Numbered from the stretch's first letter, positions 21,490-30,960 are shown. The stretch: DNA of 64,000 bases from Acholoe squamosa (GCA_949317995.1 OX439036.1:103957891-104021890); one strand, 5' to 3'. Numbers and translations are program-made. The notes: generated from the letters alone by a model not told the origin.

Positions 21490-22652
21490 CCTGTGTCTTG
21501 TTATGAATCAGACACCGTTCCCAGAACCTCAGGGTACTACACCTCTGGGGAGGGGGACGCCTGCAGGAAGTGATATATTATCAAATGGTTCTAGTGGTGC
21601 CAATGCGAGTGATCAGGACAATCATAGCAAGGAGGAGGAACAAAATTCTGCTATAGACCTTCATCGGTAGAATGCTAATAGTACAATTACTAGTGTGAGC
21701 AATATTCAAGTTGAGCGAAGTGAGATAGGTGGTAGAGACCAAGGAAGACCTGAACAAGCTATAGGAGCTATAGCCTCCTTTAGGTGTGAAGGTGCTGACA
21801 ATAGCACATACCAGGAAAGGAGTACCTTGGGAAATCGAGGAGCAAACTCGGGCAGACCTGATCAACCTGTTCCATTGAGCACCCGATCGAGAGGACCAGC
21901 AGACCCTATACAGTTGGAACCCAGAGACTCTCAGGTGGCAGTAACGGCCACAGCCTGGAGATCAGGGGGACTGCCGAATATAAAAGGACCCACCCTGGAG
22001 GATGAAGGTGCTGACTCCCCCTCACGGCGCCGTACGACTGGCGGCACTGCTATCCAGAAGCAAGCCTTAGATCCTAGAGAAAATAGTAATATACCTTCTG
22101 GAGCTTTGGAGACCCACCAAGAAACATCACTGGGAAGACTTCATATAGAAACAGAAAGTCAGGTGACGTCTCATATTGGTGTTGCTTCTGGGAATTCCAG
22201 TAATAGAAAGAGAGACGAGGCTGAGCTACAATTGGATGCTCAGTACTGGAGCCGTCATTTAGGGGAACAACTACAAAGTAATTTCGAAGAAGTTTTTTGC
22301 TTCCAATGAAGCTGAAAATACAACAGACTCTCGTGTTAATCAGGGTAATACTCAGATCACTACAGAGAATAGAGATCTTCAGCATCAAACAAACCAAGTG
22401 GTCGAGACTGGAGGACAAAACAATTTAAGACCAAAAGTTGGAAACCTTGGAGGGAGTTATCTGGATTCAATTCAAGGAACAACAGGTAGTATTGAACAGT
22501 ATCCTGTATCTGACAGTGGTGAATCCACTGATTATTTGGGTATAGCTGATACTAATTCAACTGAAGTGAAAAGTGGACTGAATCCGAATCGTGGAACTCC
22601 ACACCATACTCCACTACCGTCAGGGATAGGCTCTACTGATACCCCTGTATGA
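21490..22652 (+). pseudogene. Ser/Gly/Glu-rich ORF after the 5' LTR, part 1
   Basis: From the first ATG after the LTR (21490, MPVSCYESDTVPRTSGYY) onward the sequence keeps coding-like composition across several frames: 21695-22309 (204 codons) and 22398-22652 (84 codons) are the longest pieces, separated by stops and shifts. The product is hydrophilic, low-complexity, rich in Ser, Gly, Glu, Arg and Thr, with no conserved domain that I recognise and no membrane segment. By position it is the N-terminal extension of gag or a separate leader ORF. Such disordered stretches precede the capsid in many large gypsy elements. Function cannot be assigned. Confidence 0.5.
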
Positions 22653-23151
22653 GATTATAGTGACTTGTCAGCACAACCTTTGGCGGCCAGATAGGCACAC
22701 AATAGTGTCAAATTAAGACCTCATTGGGAACGAGCAGGACAAGAGCTTTCAGGGGCACGATTTGAGGATATATCTAGAGTATCAGGGTCACATGTGGAAT
22801 GACAGAGGAGACTGTTCTGTCAGCTGTCAAGTGATACTTCAAGGGATGAGTGCCTTTCTGACACTTTAAATGATTTAACTATTGTATCACCACCAGGAAA
22901 CACCAGAATAGCTCCTAATATAGTGGCCATGGCTACCGTGGCAGACAACTGAGAGTTTTCTGAAGTTTTTGACGTGGAAATACTGAATGGTGGAACCTTC
23001 AGTTGATCCACCAACGAGAGAGAAATCCCCCTCAGAATCGTGACAGGGAGGAAGCCACAAGCTTCGTCTGACAGTCATTTCTTTTTTAGCCTCTGATAGG
23101 GGAACCAATTTAATAGACCTTAATTCTACCTCTGGAGATACTGCAGGACAG

Positions 23152-24225
23152 GTGAGCAGTGAGAGTCGAGGTGAGTCACGAGGAGCATCGGGAACTCATG
23201 CTTATTTGGGATCCTCGGAAGGCAACGGGACTACCTCACATCTGAGTCCAGAACTCATTAGTACTGCTTCCGCTGAGACTAGTGGATCAGGAGAGGAAGG
23301 AGTCTCTGAGACTGACAATGCCCTCCACCCTAACTCTATGGGAAGACATCCTAATAGCAATATTACTTTTGATGCCAGAAGAGACACTTGGGCCTCTTTG
23401 GATCAGACTGTTGGTGTTATTGAGGAGATTACTGAACATTCTAATCGAAGACAGGAGGAGTTAAGTGGATTTAGAACGGCCTTGCGAGATGCTACGGAAG
23501 CTTTGCTGCAACAAATAAGGATATTACATGCTTTATATGGTCAAGAAGTCAGCGGTCAGGGAAGTTTAGTGAGTACTCGTTTTGCTGAGGACAGAGAAGA
23601 GATCTGCCTGGTGAATTCAGAGGAGTCTAGAGGAAACTCAGAAGCATCAACTTCACCTGTAGAAGAAGTAGCACAGGGGAGAGAGTCATTGAGTGAAGGA
23701 AGAGCTCAGATTCAGGATTTGGGTTTGAAAAGAGCTTATTCTGACTCTACTTTGTTTTTGCGAGGAATTACTGTAAATCAGACAGAGGAAAGGTGCGTAT
23801 CAGCTGACGACGCCCAATCTGAGAGGTGTGAGGGAGTAGTTTTGAGAAATATTGAAGCTTTGATTGAAGTGACACCAACACGAATTGACGACAGCAGAGA
23901 AGCTCCAACTGAATCACAGACTGTGGTTAAGGTTTTTGAACCAAGAGGTTTGGAGAATATTGTTGCTGAGCATGGAATGGAACAAGATCCTGTTACTGAC
24001 AAGAGCATTAAATTACCACCTAGTTATACTCATATCGGGACGGGCAGTACGCTTGTGGAGCCGCGAATTGCTTCAGAGGCCACTGCCAGGATTAAAACAA
24101 TTTCCATGAGTAATCAGGCAAACGTACCATACCTCTCAGAGGTCTATACATCCATTAGCGACTTGAGTGCCAGCAGTTCACCCAAGCGGGAGGACCACCC
24201 AGTGACCACGAGGATCCACAATTAA
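23152..24225 (+). pseudogene. Ser/Glu-rich ORF after the 5' LTR, part 2
   Basis: An open frame of 357 codons, the longest intact frame of the element. It is rich in Ser and Glu (a MSSESRGESRGASGT start) and has a short helical segment around residues 85-125 (VGVIEEITEHSNRRQEELS) that could form a coiled coil. There is no known domain. It ends 9 bases before the ATG of the gag capsid frame at 24234, so it was probably translated in the same reading unit or as the upstream ORF. The Met chosen is the first in the frame. In-frame or frameshifted coding composition continues upstream to 21490, so the true start may be there. Confidence 0.5.
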
Positions 24226-24233
24226 CTGACAAC

Positions 24234-25016
24234 ATGGCTTCGGGAGGAATGGCCAAGATACCCAATATGAAAATACCCACTTATTCGGGTGGCAACAATG
24301 AAAATTATGAGCGATTTTTCAATGAAATGAACATCCTGAAAGAAATTAATGGATGGAATGACCAGGTGTTCCTGAATATAGTGAAATTCCAGATAAAGTC
24401 AGGAGCAGCAACGTGGCTGAAATCTATTCCTGATGGGGAAAAGGATACCCTGGAGAAGGTTAAAATCATCCTGAAGGAAACTTTTGGGAACAAACGACCC
24501 TCATGGCTTAAACACCGAGATCTTAATAATTTGAGACAGGAAAAGAATGAGGATGTCACTAGTTTTGCCCTGAGAGTCAAAGGCTACATGAAACCTGGAA
24601 TGGAAGACGGGGAATTTATTTCTGTCTTTGTGAGTGGATTACACAGAGGAATAGGAAACGAGCTAGCCAAGGCTGAGTTAAAATCTTTCCATGATGCAGT
24701 AGCTATAACAGTGCTTTTGGAGTCGGTGGAGATGAAAAATCCTGACAAGAAAGGTGAATATGTTCTGCTGAAAAGGACACCTCCTTTTCAATGGAAGCAA
24801 GAGGATGAGGTCAACCCCGAATTCAATAGAGTGCTGGAGAATTATGTCATGCAGGGAGCCCCTGGGAATTATAATCCAGGAGGATACGGCATGTCACGAC
24901 CTCCATACAATCCTGGACGAGGGGCAATGGATTTGGTCGAGGAGGAAGGTATGCAAATCAAGGATATTACAATAACCGTATGCAGGGAAATTCTGGTGGA
25001 CGAGGAGGAAATCTGA
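24234..25016 (+). CDS. gag: Gag capsid of the large retroelement
   Basis: A 260-codon frame. Residues ~10-165 are a Ty3/gypsy-type capsid domain (Retrotrans_gag): PTYSGGNNENYERFFNEMN, then GAATWLKSI, then LNNLRQEKNEDVTSFALRVK and the closing FVSGLHRGIGNELAKAEL. These are the W-containing linker, the LRQ...E.V..F motif and the G(L) turn of that family. Residues ~205-238 turn Gly/Tyr/Pro-rich (NPGGYGMSRPPYNPGRG). Here a frameshift occurs: an adjacent frame continues with RGG-type sequence (GRGGRYANQGYYNN, then GGRGG) and then a Cys/His motif, so the annotated C-terminus after residue ~232 is out of frame. The protein would form the intracellular virus-like particle. Confidence 0.8.
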   Translation: MASGGMAKIPNMKIPTYSGGNNENYERFFNEMNILKEINGWNDQVFLNIVKFQIKSGAATWLKSIPDGEKDTLEKVKIILKETFGNKRPSWLKHRDLNNLRQEKNEDVTSFALRVKGYMKPGMEDGEFISVFVSGLHRGIGNELAKAELKSFHDAVAITVLLESVEMKNPDKKGEYVLLKRTPPFQWKQEDEVNPEFNRVLENYVMQGAPGNYNPGGYGMSRPPYNPGRGAMDLVEEEGMQIKDITITVCREILVDEEEI

Positions 25017-25303
25017 ATGCCGATGAATATCGGAAAAGGTCAGTGCAACAAGCTGATGCTTACAAATGAACCATGGATTGTCTGCACGGTCTGATACCTA
25101 CCAGTGATCCAGAACTCAAGGTGGGAGGAGCGAACGGTAACACACCGTATTGCATTATACATGATGCCCAGAGCCACAGTACTGAGGAGTGTGCCCTCTT
25201 GGCGGACTATCATAACAGCTTAAATGCTCGAACTGGACCTACCCCGGATACCAAGGGACCCACTGGTCATGCTAGCAATGGTCAGGGAAACGCCTATTAT
25301 TGA
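25017..25303 (+). pseudogene. gag: Gag C-terminal Cys/His segment
   Basis: It continues the RGG-rich frame of gag after an in-frame stop at about 25070. From 25073 it reads MDCLHGLIPTSDPELK and then CIIHDAQSHSTEECALL, a C-X2-H-...-H-X4-C arrangement like the single zinc-binding motif at the gag-pol junction of several LTR elements. It overlaps the protease frame by about 80 bases (25224-25303), consistent with a programmed or mutational -1/+1 shift from gag to pro. Confidence 0.6.
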
Positions 25304-25646
25304 ATTGCAATTGATTCAGGGGGACAGGTCGGGGGACAGGTCGGCTGGCCATAATAACAACACACAAAGTGCCTACTTTTTGGAGATTATTGTTGAGGGA
25401 GAAGAGTATCAAGGACTAGTAGACACAGGAGCCTCTGATTATTTTATTTGTCAGGAACTGAGGGATGCTCTACCACTCGATGCAATATGGGACATTATGG
25501 ATGGAAACCAACAAACAGTGAGAGTGGGAAACAAGAGTCAATGTGCTATACAAGAAACTATTAAGTTGCGTTGTAGTTTGGATGGTATAGTGATTTATTA
25601 CCATTTCCATGTAATGAAGACATTGGCACATCCAATGATCATATGA
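25224..25646 (+). CDS. pro: Retroviral-type aspartic protease
   Basis: A 140-codon frame. The active site LVDTGASDYFI (residues ~70-80) is a canonical DTGA triad, preceded by a YFLEIIVEGEEYQG strand and followed by the flap-like QQTVRVGN and the C-terminal strand YYHFHVMKTLAHPMII. Size and order fit a gypsy/retroviral protease (~100-110 residues) that acts as a dimer to process the polyprotein. The frame overlaps gag and ends with a stop one residue after HPMII, where the family usually continues with a Gly. The catalytic Asp, Thr and Gly are intact, so this is one of the less damaged parts. Confidence 0.85.
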   Translation: MLELDLPRIPRDPLVMLAMVRETPIIELQLIQGDRSGDRSAGHNNNTQSAYFLEIIVEGEEYQGLVDTGASDYFICQELRDALPLDAIWDIMDGNQQTVRVGNKSQCAIQETIKLRCSLDGIVIYYHFHVMKTLAHPMII

Positions 25647-25870
25647 TCCAGAGTGGTCTTAAAAGACACACCAGTAGCCGATTCGGACGATGAGGAAGAG
25701 TTTGAACCAGAGGTAGGGTGTGAGCTGTTGGCTATGGGACCCTCTGGCAAAACTAAAGAGCCTCTAGATAATTCGAAGGAAGTACCATTGGAGGAGGGTC
25801 AGTCTATGGATGATGAAATCCCAGCGGCTGAATTTCGACAAGCCCAGTGGAAAGATACTGAATGTTGAAA
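25647..25870 (+). pseudogene. pol: Acidic linker between protease and integrase; RT and RNase H missing
   Basis: After the protease stop the same frame continues with VVLKDTPVADSDDEEEFEPE, then ends ...AAEFRQAQWKDTEC. The last stretch has the form of the segment that normally follows RNase H and precedes the integrase zinc domain (E.R.AQ..D). The whole reverse transcriptase and RNase H region, normally about 1.5-2 kb, is therefore absent between protease and integrase. No RT motif (for example YxDD) is found on either strand between 21.5 and 46 kb. Confidence 0.65.
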
Positions 25871-25899
25871 ACTCATAGGCTGTTTTGTGTTAATCTGAC

Positions 25900-26545
25900 C
25901 ATATGGGAATAAATGAAGGGACCAAGACAAAAGATTACCATTGAGCCCCGAATGGTTGTGCCTACTATCCTGATAGATCGATTTCTTCTGTGGCGGTCAG
26001 GTGGGCATCACGGCTCTACACAATAAGTTAGTCAGAAGGTCTATTGGAAGAAGCTTTTTGCAGATGCAGCTAGGTATGCCCAGTCATGTGAGAGGTGTGC
26101 ATTGTGAAAAAGAGCTCCACACTTTAAGTCACATGCCAAGACATGGGACACACCTCAGTTCCCTTTTCAAGTAGTGCAAACTGATTATGTGGGACCTCTT
26201 AGAAAATCAGAAGGCGGGTTTACTCACATACTGACCTTTATTGAATTACTGATGGGTTGGCCAGAGGCCTTCCCCACCAAAGACACGACAGCAACTACTA
26301 CTGCCACTTTCTTTCTGCAGAAAATTGTATGTAGGTATGGACAGGTGGAAAGACTTCATAGTGATCAAGGAACTAGTTACATGGCTACGTTGTTTAGGGA
26401 AATTACTAGACGACTCATGTGCAAACAGAGCTTTACTAGTTCGAGAATGCCCCAGGGAGGCAAGGTGGATAGGCTCCCCGATGCCGTCCCTGGAACAGGC
26501 GACAGTAGACCCGCGAGGGCCCTGGGGCATGTAAAATTGGCATTC
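25900..26545 (+). pseudogene. int: Integrase, zinc domain and catalytic core
   Basis: About 25930-26105 translates, with a few stops, to an HHCC-like domain: GHHGST, then KVYWKKLFADAARYAQSCER (the two His and two Cys positions recognisable). The open frame 26174-26548 is the catalytic core: first Asp in QTDYVGPL, second Asp in LHSDQGTSYMA, then QSFTSSRMPQGGKVDRL, where Asp stands at the third catalytic position (Glu expected) and the loop is one residue short. Beyond this the sequence shifts frame and reaches GHVKLAF, after which homology is cut by the insertion at 26546. The enzyme would insert the cDNA in the host genome. The missing Glu and stops make it inactive. Confidence 0.85.
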
Positions 26546-27050
26546 TAAGTGCAAGGGAGATATTGAAGGCCCTCATATCTAACAAAGGGTGAATTGACAT
26601 CCTACTGTGGTATCTTCTAGTCGGCCTATAGTCGGGCTACCATTTTAAAAAGCACTGTATGAGGTTTAGTAGGCGTGCCCTCAGCAGTGTATGGTAAGTG
26701 GCTATAGGTGGTACGGAGGTGACAGCCTCCACCCCGTTGCCCCAGTGGGGCAATGAGCAGGCAAGGTTGGTGAAAACGGTCAAAGTTCATACAGGTTAGC
26801 TAAGATCTGGCCGGATCAGACCGTTGGTTCTAACTGGGGAGTCTAGCACACTCTACTGGATTTAGGGATCGCTAACAACTGGGTCACCAATCTGTCGGGT
26901 CGCATATGGTGTTAAGTCCTTATTGGTTGCTAAAGGCCACCGCACTCGGCTCAATGTACAGTCTGGCCTGTGTAAGGTTGTATCCCATCTATACCGAGCA
27001 CAGTTCTATGTGATCAGGTACTTTGAAAAGAAGGACCTGGGAAGCATGGA
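26546..27050. mobile_element. Unidentified ~500-bp insertion splitting integrase
   Basis: Integrase homology stops after ...KLAF at 26545 and resumes at about 27050. The ~500 bases between are GC-richer, have no open frame of note and contain the hairpin-like TTGCCCCAGTGGGGCAA (26739-26755) and CAGCCTCCACCCC. They are possibly a non-LTR retrotransposon 5' region or a SINE. No target duplication is evident. Confidence 0.5.
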
Positions 27051-27490
27051 GGACAGCATGCCTTCTTTCTTTGTTGTTTGGGAGAGACAATGTTGCCTTA
27101 GGGTATCATGAAGACAATGGTTTTGAGGTGGTAGGTGAAGACCGAGATTGGTTTTTGAGAACCAAGCACTGTATTGAAATGTTCGATGAAGTGTCTCAGC
27201 AGAATACTAAAAAGTATGAAAAGGCCATGAGAACACGATTGGACAAAAATGCCCGACCTGTGCAACTAGAGGAGGGTGATTTAGTGTACTATTATGATCC
27301 CAATTGTGCCAAAAATAGCTTGTCCAAATTCTCTAATAGGTACAGAGGACCTTATAGAGTCGAGGAAGCTATAGATGACAATCGTGTACAATTGCGGTAA
27401 TTGAGAACCAGAACGGGTATTGAACACTTAGTAAATGTAAATAAGCTGAAGAGAGCTTATCTCCGAGAAGAGAGAGAAGTACCATAGGAG
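27050..27490 (+). pseudogene. int: Integrase C-terminal domain with GPY/F motif
   Basis: This is the continuation of integrase in the frame 27023-27400, from SLLFGRDNVAL through KKYEKAMRTRLDKNARPVQL, EEGDLVYYYDPN and NRYRGPYRVEEAI. It gives the typical P..F..GD.V..Y.......K....+RGPYRV pattern, that is the GPY/F module of Ty3/gypsy and some retroviral integrases. A stop at 27398-27400 is followed by in-frame sequence (RTGIEHLVNVNKLKRAY) that belongs to the same domain. The frame then becomes acidic (EEVSEPEGNSRES) toward the next ORF. Confidence 0.8.
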
Positions 27491-27595
27491 GATGACGAGA
27501 AGAGTGGCAGTGAGCTCGAGGAGGAGGTTAGTGAACCTGAAGGTAACTCAAGAGAGTCTATAAGAAGCAAACAAACCAAAGCATTTCCCCAAAAT

Positions 27596-28270
27596 GTGGA
27601 GCTCAAGGAGATAGAACAATTGTCTGAGGTAGAGCGAGAGGATAGTGATGGCAGCTCAGAGGAAAATCCCAATATTATAGTATATGAACAATCCGAAACC
27701 AGGGGTGGCGAGATATCTGGTGGCACTCAGGCTAGTTGGGAGTGTTCACCTAACTCAGCGATGCCTCTGTTAAATAAAGGGCCATCCTCAAAGAAGGGGG
27801 TGCTGGAAACCTATGGAGCCGATGCAGTGTCGGCAGGCAACCTACCAACAGTCCAGCTCGCGAGCTTTAATCAATCGGATGTTCCAAAAATGCAACGCAA
27901 TGTTGCCGAGGCTGAGGGTTTAGGAGATAAGACGACCCCGAGTGGGGCACATCCAAAAATGCAATGCAATGTTGCCGAGGCTGAGGGTTTAGGAGGTAAG
28001 ATGACTCTTAGTGGGGCATATCCAAAAGTGCAAAGCAATGTTGCCGAGGCTGAGGGTTTAGGAGATAAGACGACCCCGAGTGGGGCACGTCCAAAAATGC
28101 AATGCAATGTTGCCGAGGCTGAGGGTTTTGGAGGTAAGACGACCCCGAGTGGGGCACGTTCAAAAATGCAACGCAAGGTTGCTGGGGCTGAGGGTTTAGA
28201 AGGTAAGACGACCCTGAGTGGGTCACATCCAAAAATGCAACACAAGGTTCCTGAGGTTGAGGGTTTATGA
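27596..28270 (+). CDS. Acidic ORF with 23-residue tandem repeats
   Basis: A 224-codon frame that continues the acidic tail after integrase: residues 1-40 are Glu/Asp/Ser-rich (EREDSDGSSEENPN). From residue ~97 it is made of 23-residue repeats of the form PKMQCNVAEAEGLGDKTTPS-GA-(H/R), six full units, encoded by an exact 69-bp tandem repeat. The unit length is a multiple of three and the frame stays open, so the repeat expanded within a coding context. The stop at 28268 lies in the sixth unit. No domain is recognised. It could be a C-terminal extension of Pol or a separate protein. Confidence 0.5.
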   Translation: MELKEIEQLSEVEREDSDGSSEENPNIIVYEQSETRGGEISGGTQASWECSPNSAMPLLNKGPSSKKGVLETYGADAVSAGNLPTVQLASFNQSDVPKMQRNVAEAEGLGDKTTPSGAHPKMQCNVAEAEGLGGKMTLSGAYPKVQSNVAEAEGLGDKTTPSGARPKMQCNVAEAEGFGGKTTPSGARSKMQRKVAGAEGLEGKTTLSGSHPKMQHKVPEVEGL

Positions 28271-28300
28271 GGTAAGACGTCCCCGCGCGGGGCACGTCCA
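27884..28300 (+). repeat. 69-bp intragenic tandem repeat, 6 units
   Basis: Units start at 27884, 27953, 28022, 28091, 28160 and 28229, with a partial seventh at 28298. Each starts CCAAAAATGCAA and ends GAGTGGGGCAC. The units alternate in two subtypes, suggesting duplication in pairs. Confidence 0.95.
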
Positions 28301-28443
28301 AAGGTATCATCAGTGTCATTGAACAAAGAAAGTTCAAAGGACACTGATCGCTCATGAGAGAGAGCGAAAATTAAGTCTATTGAGTCGTCGAGGAGACGGC
28401 TTCATTCTAGCACTTCAGAAAATAAGACAGTGAACCAGAGAAA

Positions 28444-28677
28444 TTGCAAATAAATTGGGGAGAGTCTTTCTCTGCCGAAATTGAGGATGAGGAAGAAGAG
28501 ACGGTGGAAGCTAATTTAGATCATGAGAGTCTTAGCAGTGACGATTGTACAGAAAGGGGCAAGAAAACATCTAAAGTTGCCAATGCACCGAGTTCTGACG
28601 TCATCTGTGATTCTGAGACTCGATATCGTACCGCGAAATGTGAAAAGAAGGCCATAAATAGTTGGACTGACCAGTGA
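28444..28677 (+). pseudogene. Acidic ORF fragment
   Basis: A 77-codon frame rich in Glu/Asp (AEIEDEEEETVEANLDHESL) that continues, with stops, the acidic region downstream of integrase. No family recognised. Confidence 0.35.
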
Positions 28678-28689
28678 TCCATTCTACCC

Positions 28690-29019
28690 TTGGTGGCAGA
28701 GGAGATAGCTAGTGTCCAAAATACCCACAAGAAACAAACCCACGCCAAGCTAATAGCCTATCAGTGTGAAAAGGAGCGAGCCCGTTTAGAGAGTTTAAAG
28801 AAACAACAAGAAACGCGCGAGGCCCGTGATGCACACCGAGAGGCTAGGAGACTAGTTCGTGATGCACAAGAATTAAAAAGGAAAGGCTTCACTGGCGATG
28901 ACGAGGTAGGTGCCGAGAATACAATAATGGCACTGGAACCCAGTCATGAAAATGTCAAAATTTTTCCTGTAAGGGAAATTTGGGATTCCTTATTGGACAC
29001 TATCACTGAAGACAGTTGA
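28690..29019 (+). CDS. Charged coiled-coil ORF
   Basis: A 109-codon frame. Residues ~20-75 are Glu/Arg/Lys-rich with heptad-like spacing (KERARLESLKKQQETREARD), predicting a long charged helix or coiled coil. The C-terminal part (VREIWDSLLDTIT) is a short amphipathic stretch. There is no known domain or membrane segment. It starts 12 bases after the stop of the previous frame and could be the tail of one long acidic/coiled-coil protein that spans 27.4-29.0 kb. It sits just upstream of a TATA/initiator pair and the dUTPase. Confidence 0.45.
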   Translation: MVAEEIASVQNTHKKQTHAKLIAYQCEKERARLESLKKQQETREARDAHREARRLVRDAQELKRKGFTGDDEVGAENTIMALEPSHENVKIFPVREIWDSLLDTITEDS

Positions 29020-29043
29020 GTAAATCTGACTGCGAGAGTGACA

Positions 29044-29077
29044 TATAAAAGTCACTCAACTGAAGGAATGCTTCAGT
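29044..29077 (+). promoter_or_regulatory. Possible internal core promoter (TATA plus initiator)
   Basis: TATAAAA at 29044-29050 is followed 31 bases later by TCAGTT (29073-29078), which fits the arthropod/animal initiator consensus TCA(G/T)T(T/C). A consensus-like splice donor GAG|GTGAGT lies at 29185. No acceptor is proven. This could give a subgenomic transcript for the dUTPase region. Confidence 0.3.
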
Positions 29078-29477
29078 TCGAGGAGCGAGTCCAGCGAGGA
29101 TACACGTATTTAACACCCTCGAGTGAGAGTATAATAGAAATTAGTTACTATTGTGAATAGGAAGAAAGTGATTTCTGAAGAGAGGTGAGTGAAAGCATGT
29201 ATGTCGGCGGAATGACTGATGGAGTTCATATTGTACTAAGTTAGGAAAACGAGGAAACATTTTGAAATAACAATAATCTGCAAATACGTTTAAGGGTGAA
29301 ACCATATTTTAGGTTAAGGGTCATATTAGTGTGATTGCTGTGAAGAGGGTATATTTTGACAATTAGGCATCCTCAGTAAAAAAATGTTATTATTATTGCC
29401 ATTATTAGTTATAACAATAGCAGGGTTTTACTTCTTTTGAAAATATGAGTGCAATTGAGTGTGACAGGGAACCTTAG

Positions 29478-30573
29478 TTGGGGTGCAGTGTGACAGAGGT
29501 ATCAACCAATGGCGATGAACTTATACTGAGGTGTCGTCGACTTTCAAGGAGCGCGCAATTACCTGAATATGGGACTCCCGAGTCAGCGGGATTGGACTTA
29601 TTTAGTGATCAAACTCGCTGGATTCCTGCTGGCGAGAGGGGTGCGATTGCCACCGGAATCGCGTGGGAAATCCCAGAAGGTAGCTATGTGCGCATAGCCC
29701 CATGTTCAGGTTTGGCGTTGAGAAATTCCATTGATATTGCCGCAGGGGTAATTGATAGGGACTATAGGGGCATGGTATGTGTGCTTGTCTACAATGGTGA
29801 GTCAGCAAGCTAAAAGGACCGTCCAAGGGGGATTAGTACCAATTCTGGCCACCAGGGGGACACCACTAAGGTTTAAAAAGGGGAAACTAGACCGAAAATT
29901 GTATTATACTAGTCAGGAGGATTTCAATAGTCCTAGAGGGAAATTTCCATTTTTGGTTCAAACCTTCCAATTTGGGAATGCAAATTTAATGATTTTAGGG
30001 CATTTCAGATCATAAATCAGTGTATTTGTTGATATGTGTTGCCACGGAAACAAGATTTCCACTCAAAATAGAGGAATAAAAAAAAACCATTGATAGTCCC
30101 ACTCACACGGATGAATGTACTCAAAAAATCCTATTTTTAGGTCAAATTTTATAAGAAAATGAATTTAAAGAATATGACAATTTTTCTCATTTGCATAATT
30201 ATGTATACTTATACTTATCTTGAGATATCTTGGGAAATATGCAAGTTAGAGCTTATTTGAGATATCGATAGGTCACTGACCACCCAAATTCATAGAGCCA
30301 TAACTCAAAAACTAGCAGAGATATTTTCTTATGTAATACATCATTGAAAAGCTCATGACTTGAATTCAAAAATTGACCTTTCCCCTTGGGGGACCCTTTT
30401 GCCTTGGCTTGGCATATATTATTTATGTGGGTCGTCGACCTTATTTAGTAAAACAGGGGGACAAAATCACCCAGGCTATTGTGGAGAAAATAGCAAGACC
30501 TCGAGTGGTTGAAGTTTCTGAAGTAGGCAGTACCCAAAGGGGAACCGGAAGTTTTGGATGCACTGGACAGTAA
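29478..30573 (+). pseudogene. dut: dUTPase, split by an insertion
   Basis: dUTPase hydrolyses dUTP to dUMP and keeps uracil out of viral cDNA. The first frame (29478-29813) shows motif 1 AGLDLFSD (residues 37-44), motif 2 PCSGLA (75-80, with Cys where Arg is usual) and motif 3 AGVIDRDYRG (89-98, the substrate-binding and catalytic Asp region). The second (30373-30573) shows motif 4 VKQGDKITQAIV and the glycine-rich motif 5 STQRGTGSFGCTG. About 590 unrelated bases lie between motifs 3 and 4. All five motifs in order make the identification secure. Its location between integrase and envelope is unusual, since retroviral dUTPases sit in or near pro or between RNase H and integrase. Confidence 0.9.
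29812..30400. mobile_element. TIR insertion inside dUTPase, ~589 bp
   Basis: The left end AAAAGGACCGTCCAAGGGGG and the complement of the right end, AAAAGGGTCCCCCAAGGGG, are inverted. There is no coding frame. The right boundary could be some 30 bases further, because dUTPase homology only resumes near 30435. The left part resembles the repeat at 15333. No clear target duplication. Confidence 0.6.
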
Positions 30574-30960
30574 CAGAGAATTAAAATTAGAAAAGGGATA
30601 TTAAAGACGTTGAGAGTGATTTTGGGGAGGTTATTTGCAAAAAAAAAAAAAAAATTATGTCTTTTGTTTCAGGAAATTTTGGTAAAAAAAAAAGAGAAAT
30701 TGCGAGCTTTACGCACATACTCACACATATACACGCATCCGTAATTGCACACCACCGCCTAGACTTGGAGAGGGACAGCCAGTGACCACTCTTCAGATGT
30801 GCTTGGGTTCTTGAGGAGTCCACTTCATGGGAACTTGGAATTGAGATTGGGAAACTTAATTGCTGGGAACTTTGGCAATTAACAGAAAGAGACTAGTTGG
30901 CAAATTTCTGCATTTTAAGGATAGGAGTTTGAATAAAACTCAGAGGATGCAGACATCAAG

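Noticed and set aside
27871-28355. Minus-strand ORFs of 115 and 157 codons in the 69-bp repeat
   Set aside because: They mirror the plus-strand coding repeat. The plus frame fits the gene order and extends into unique acidic sequence.
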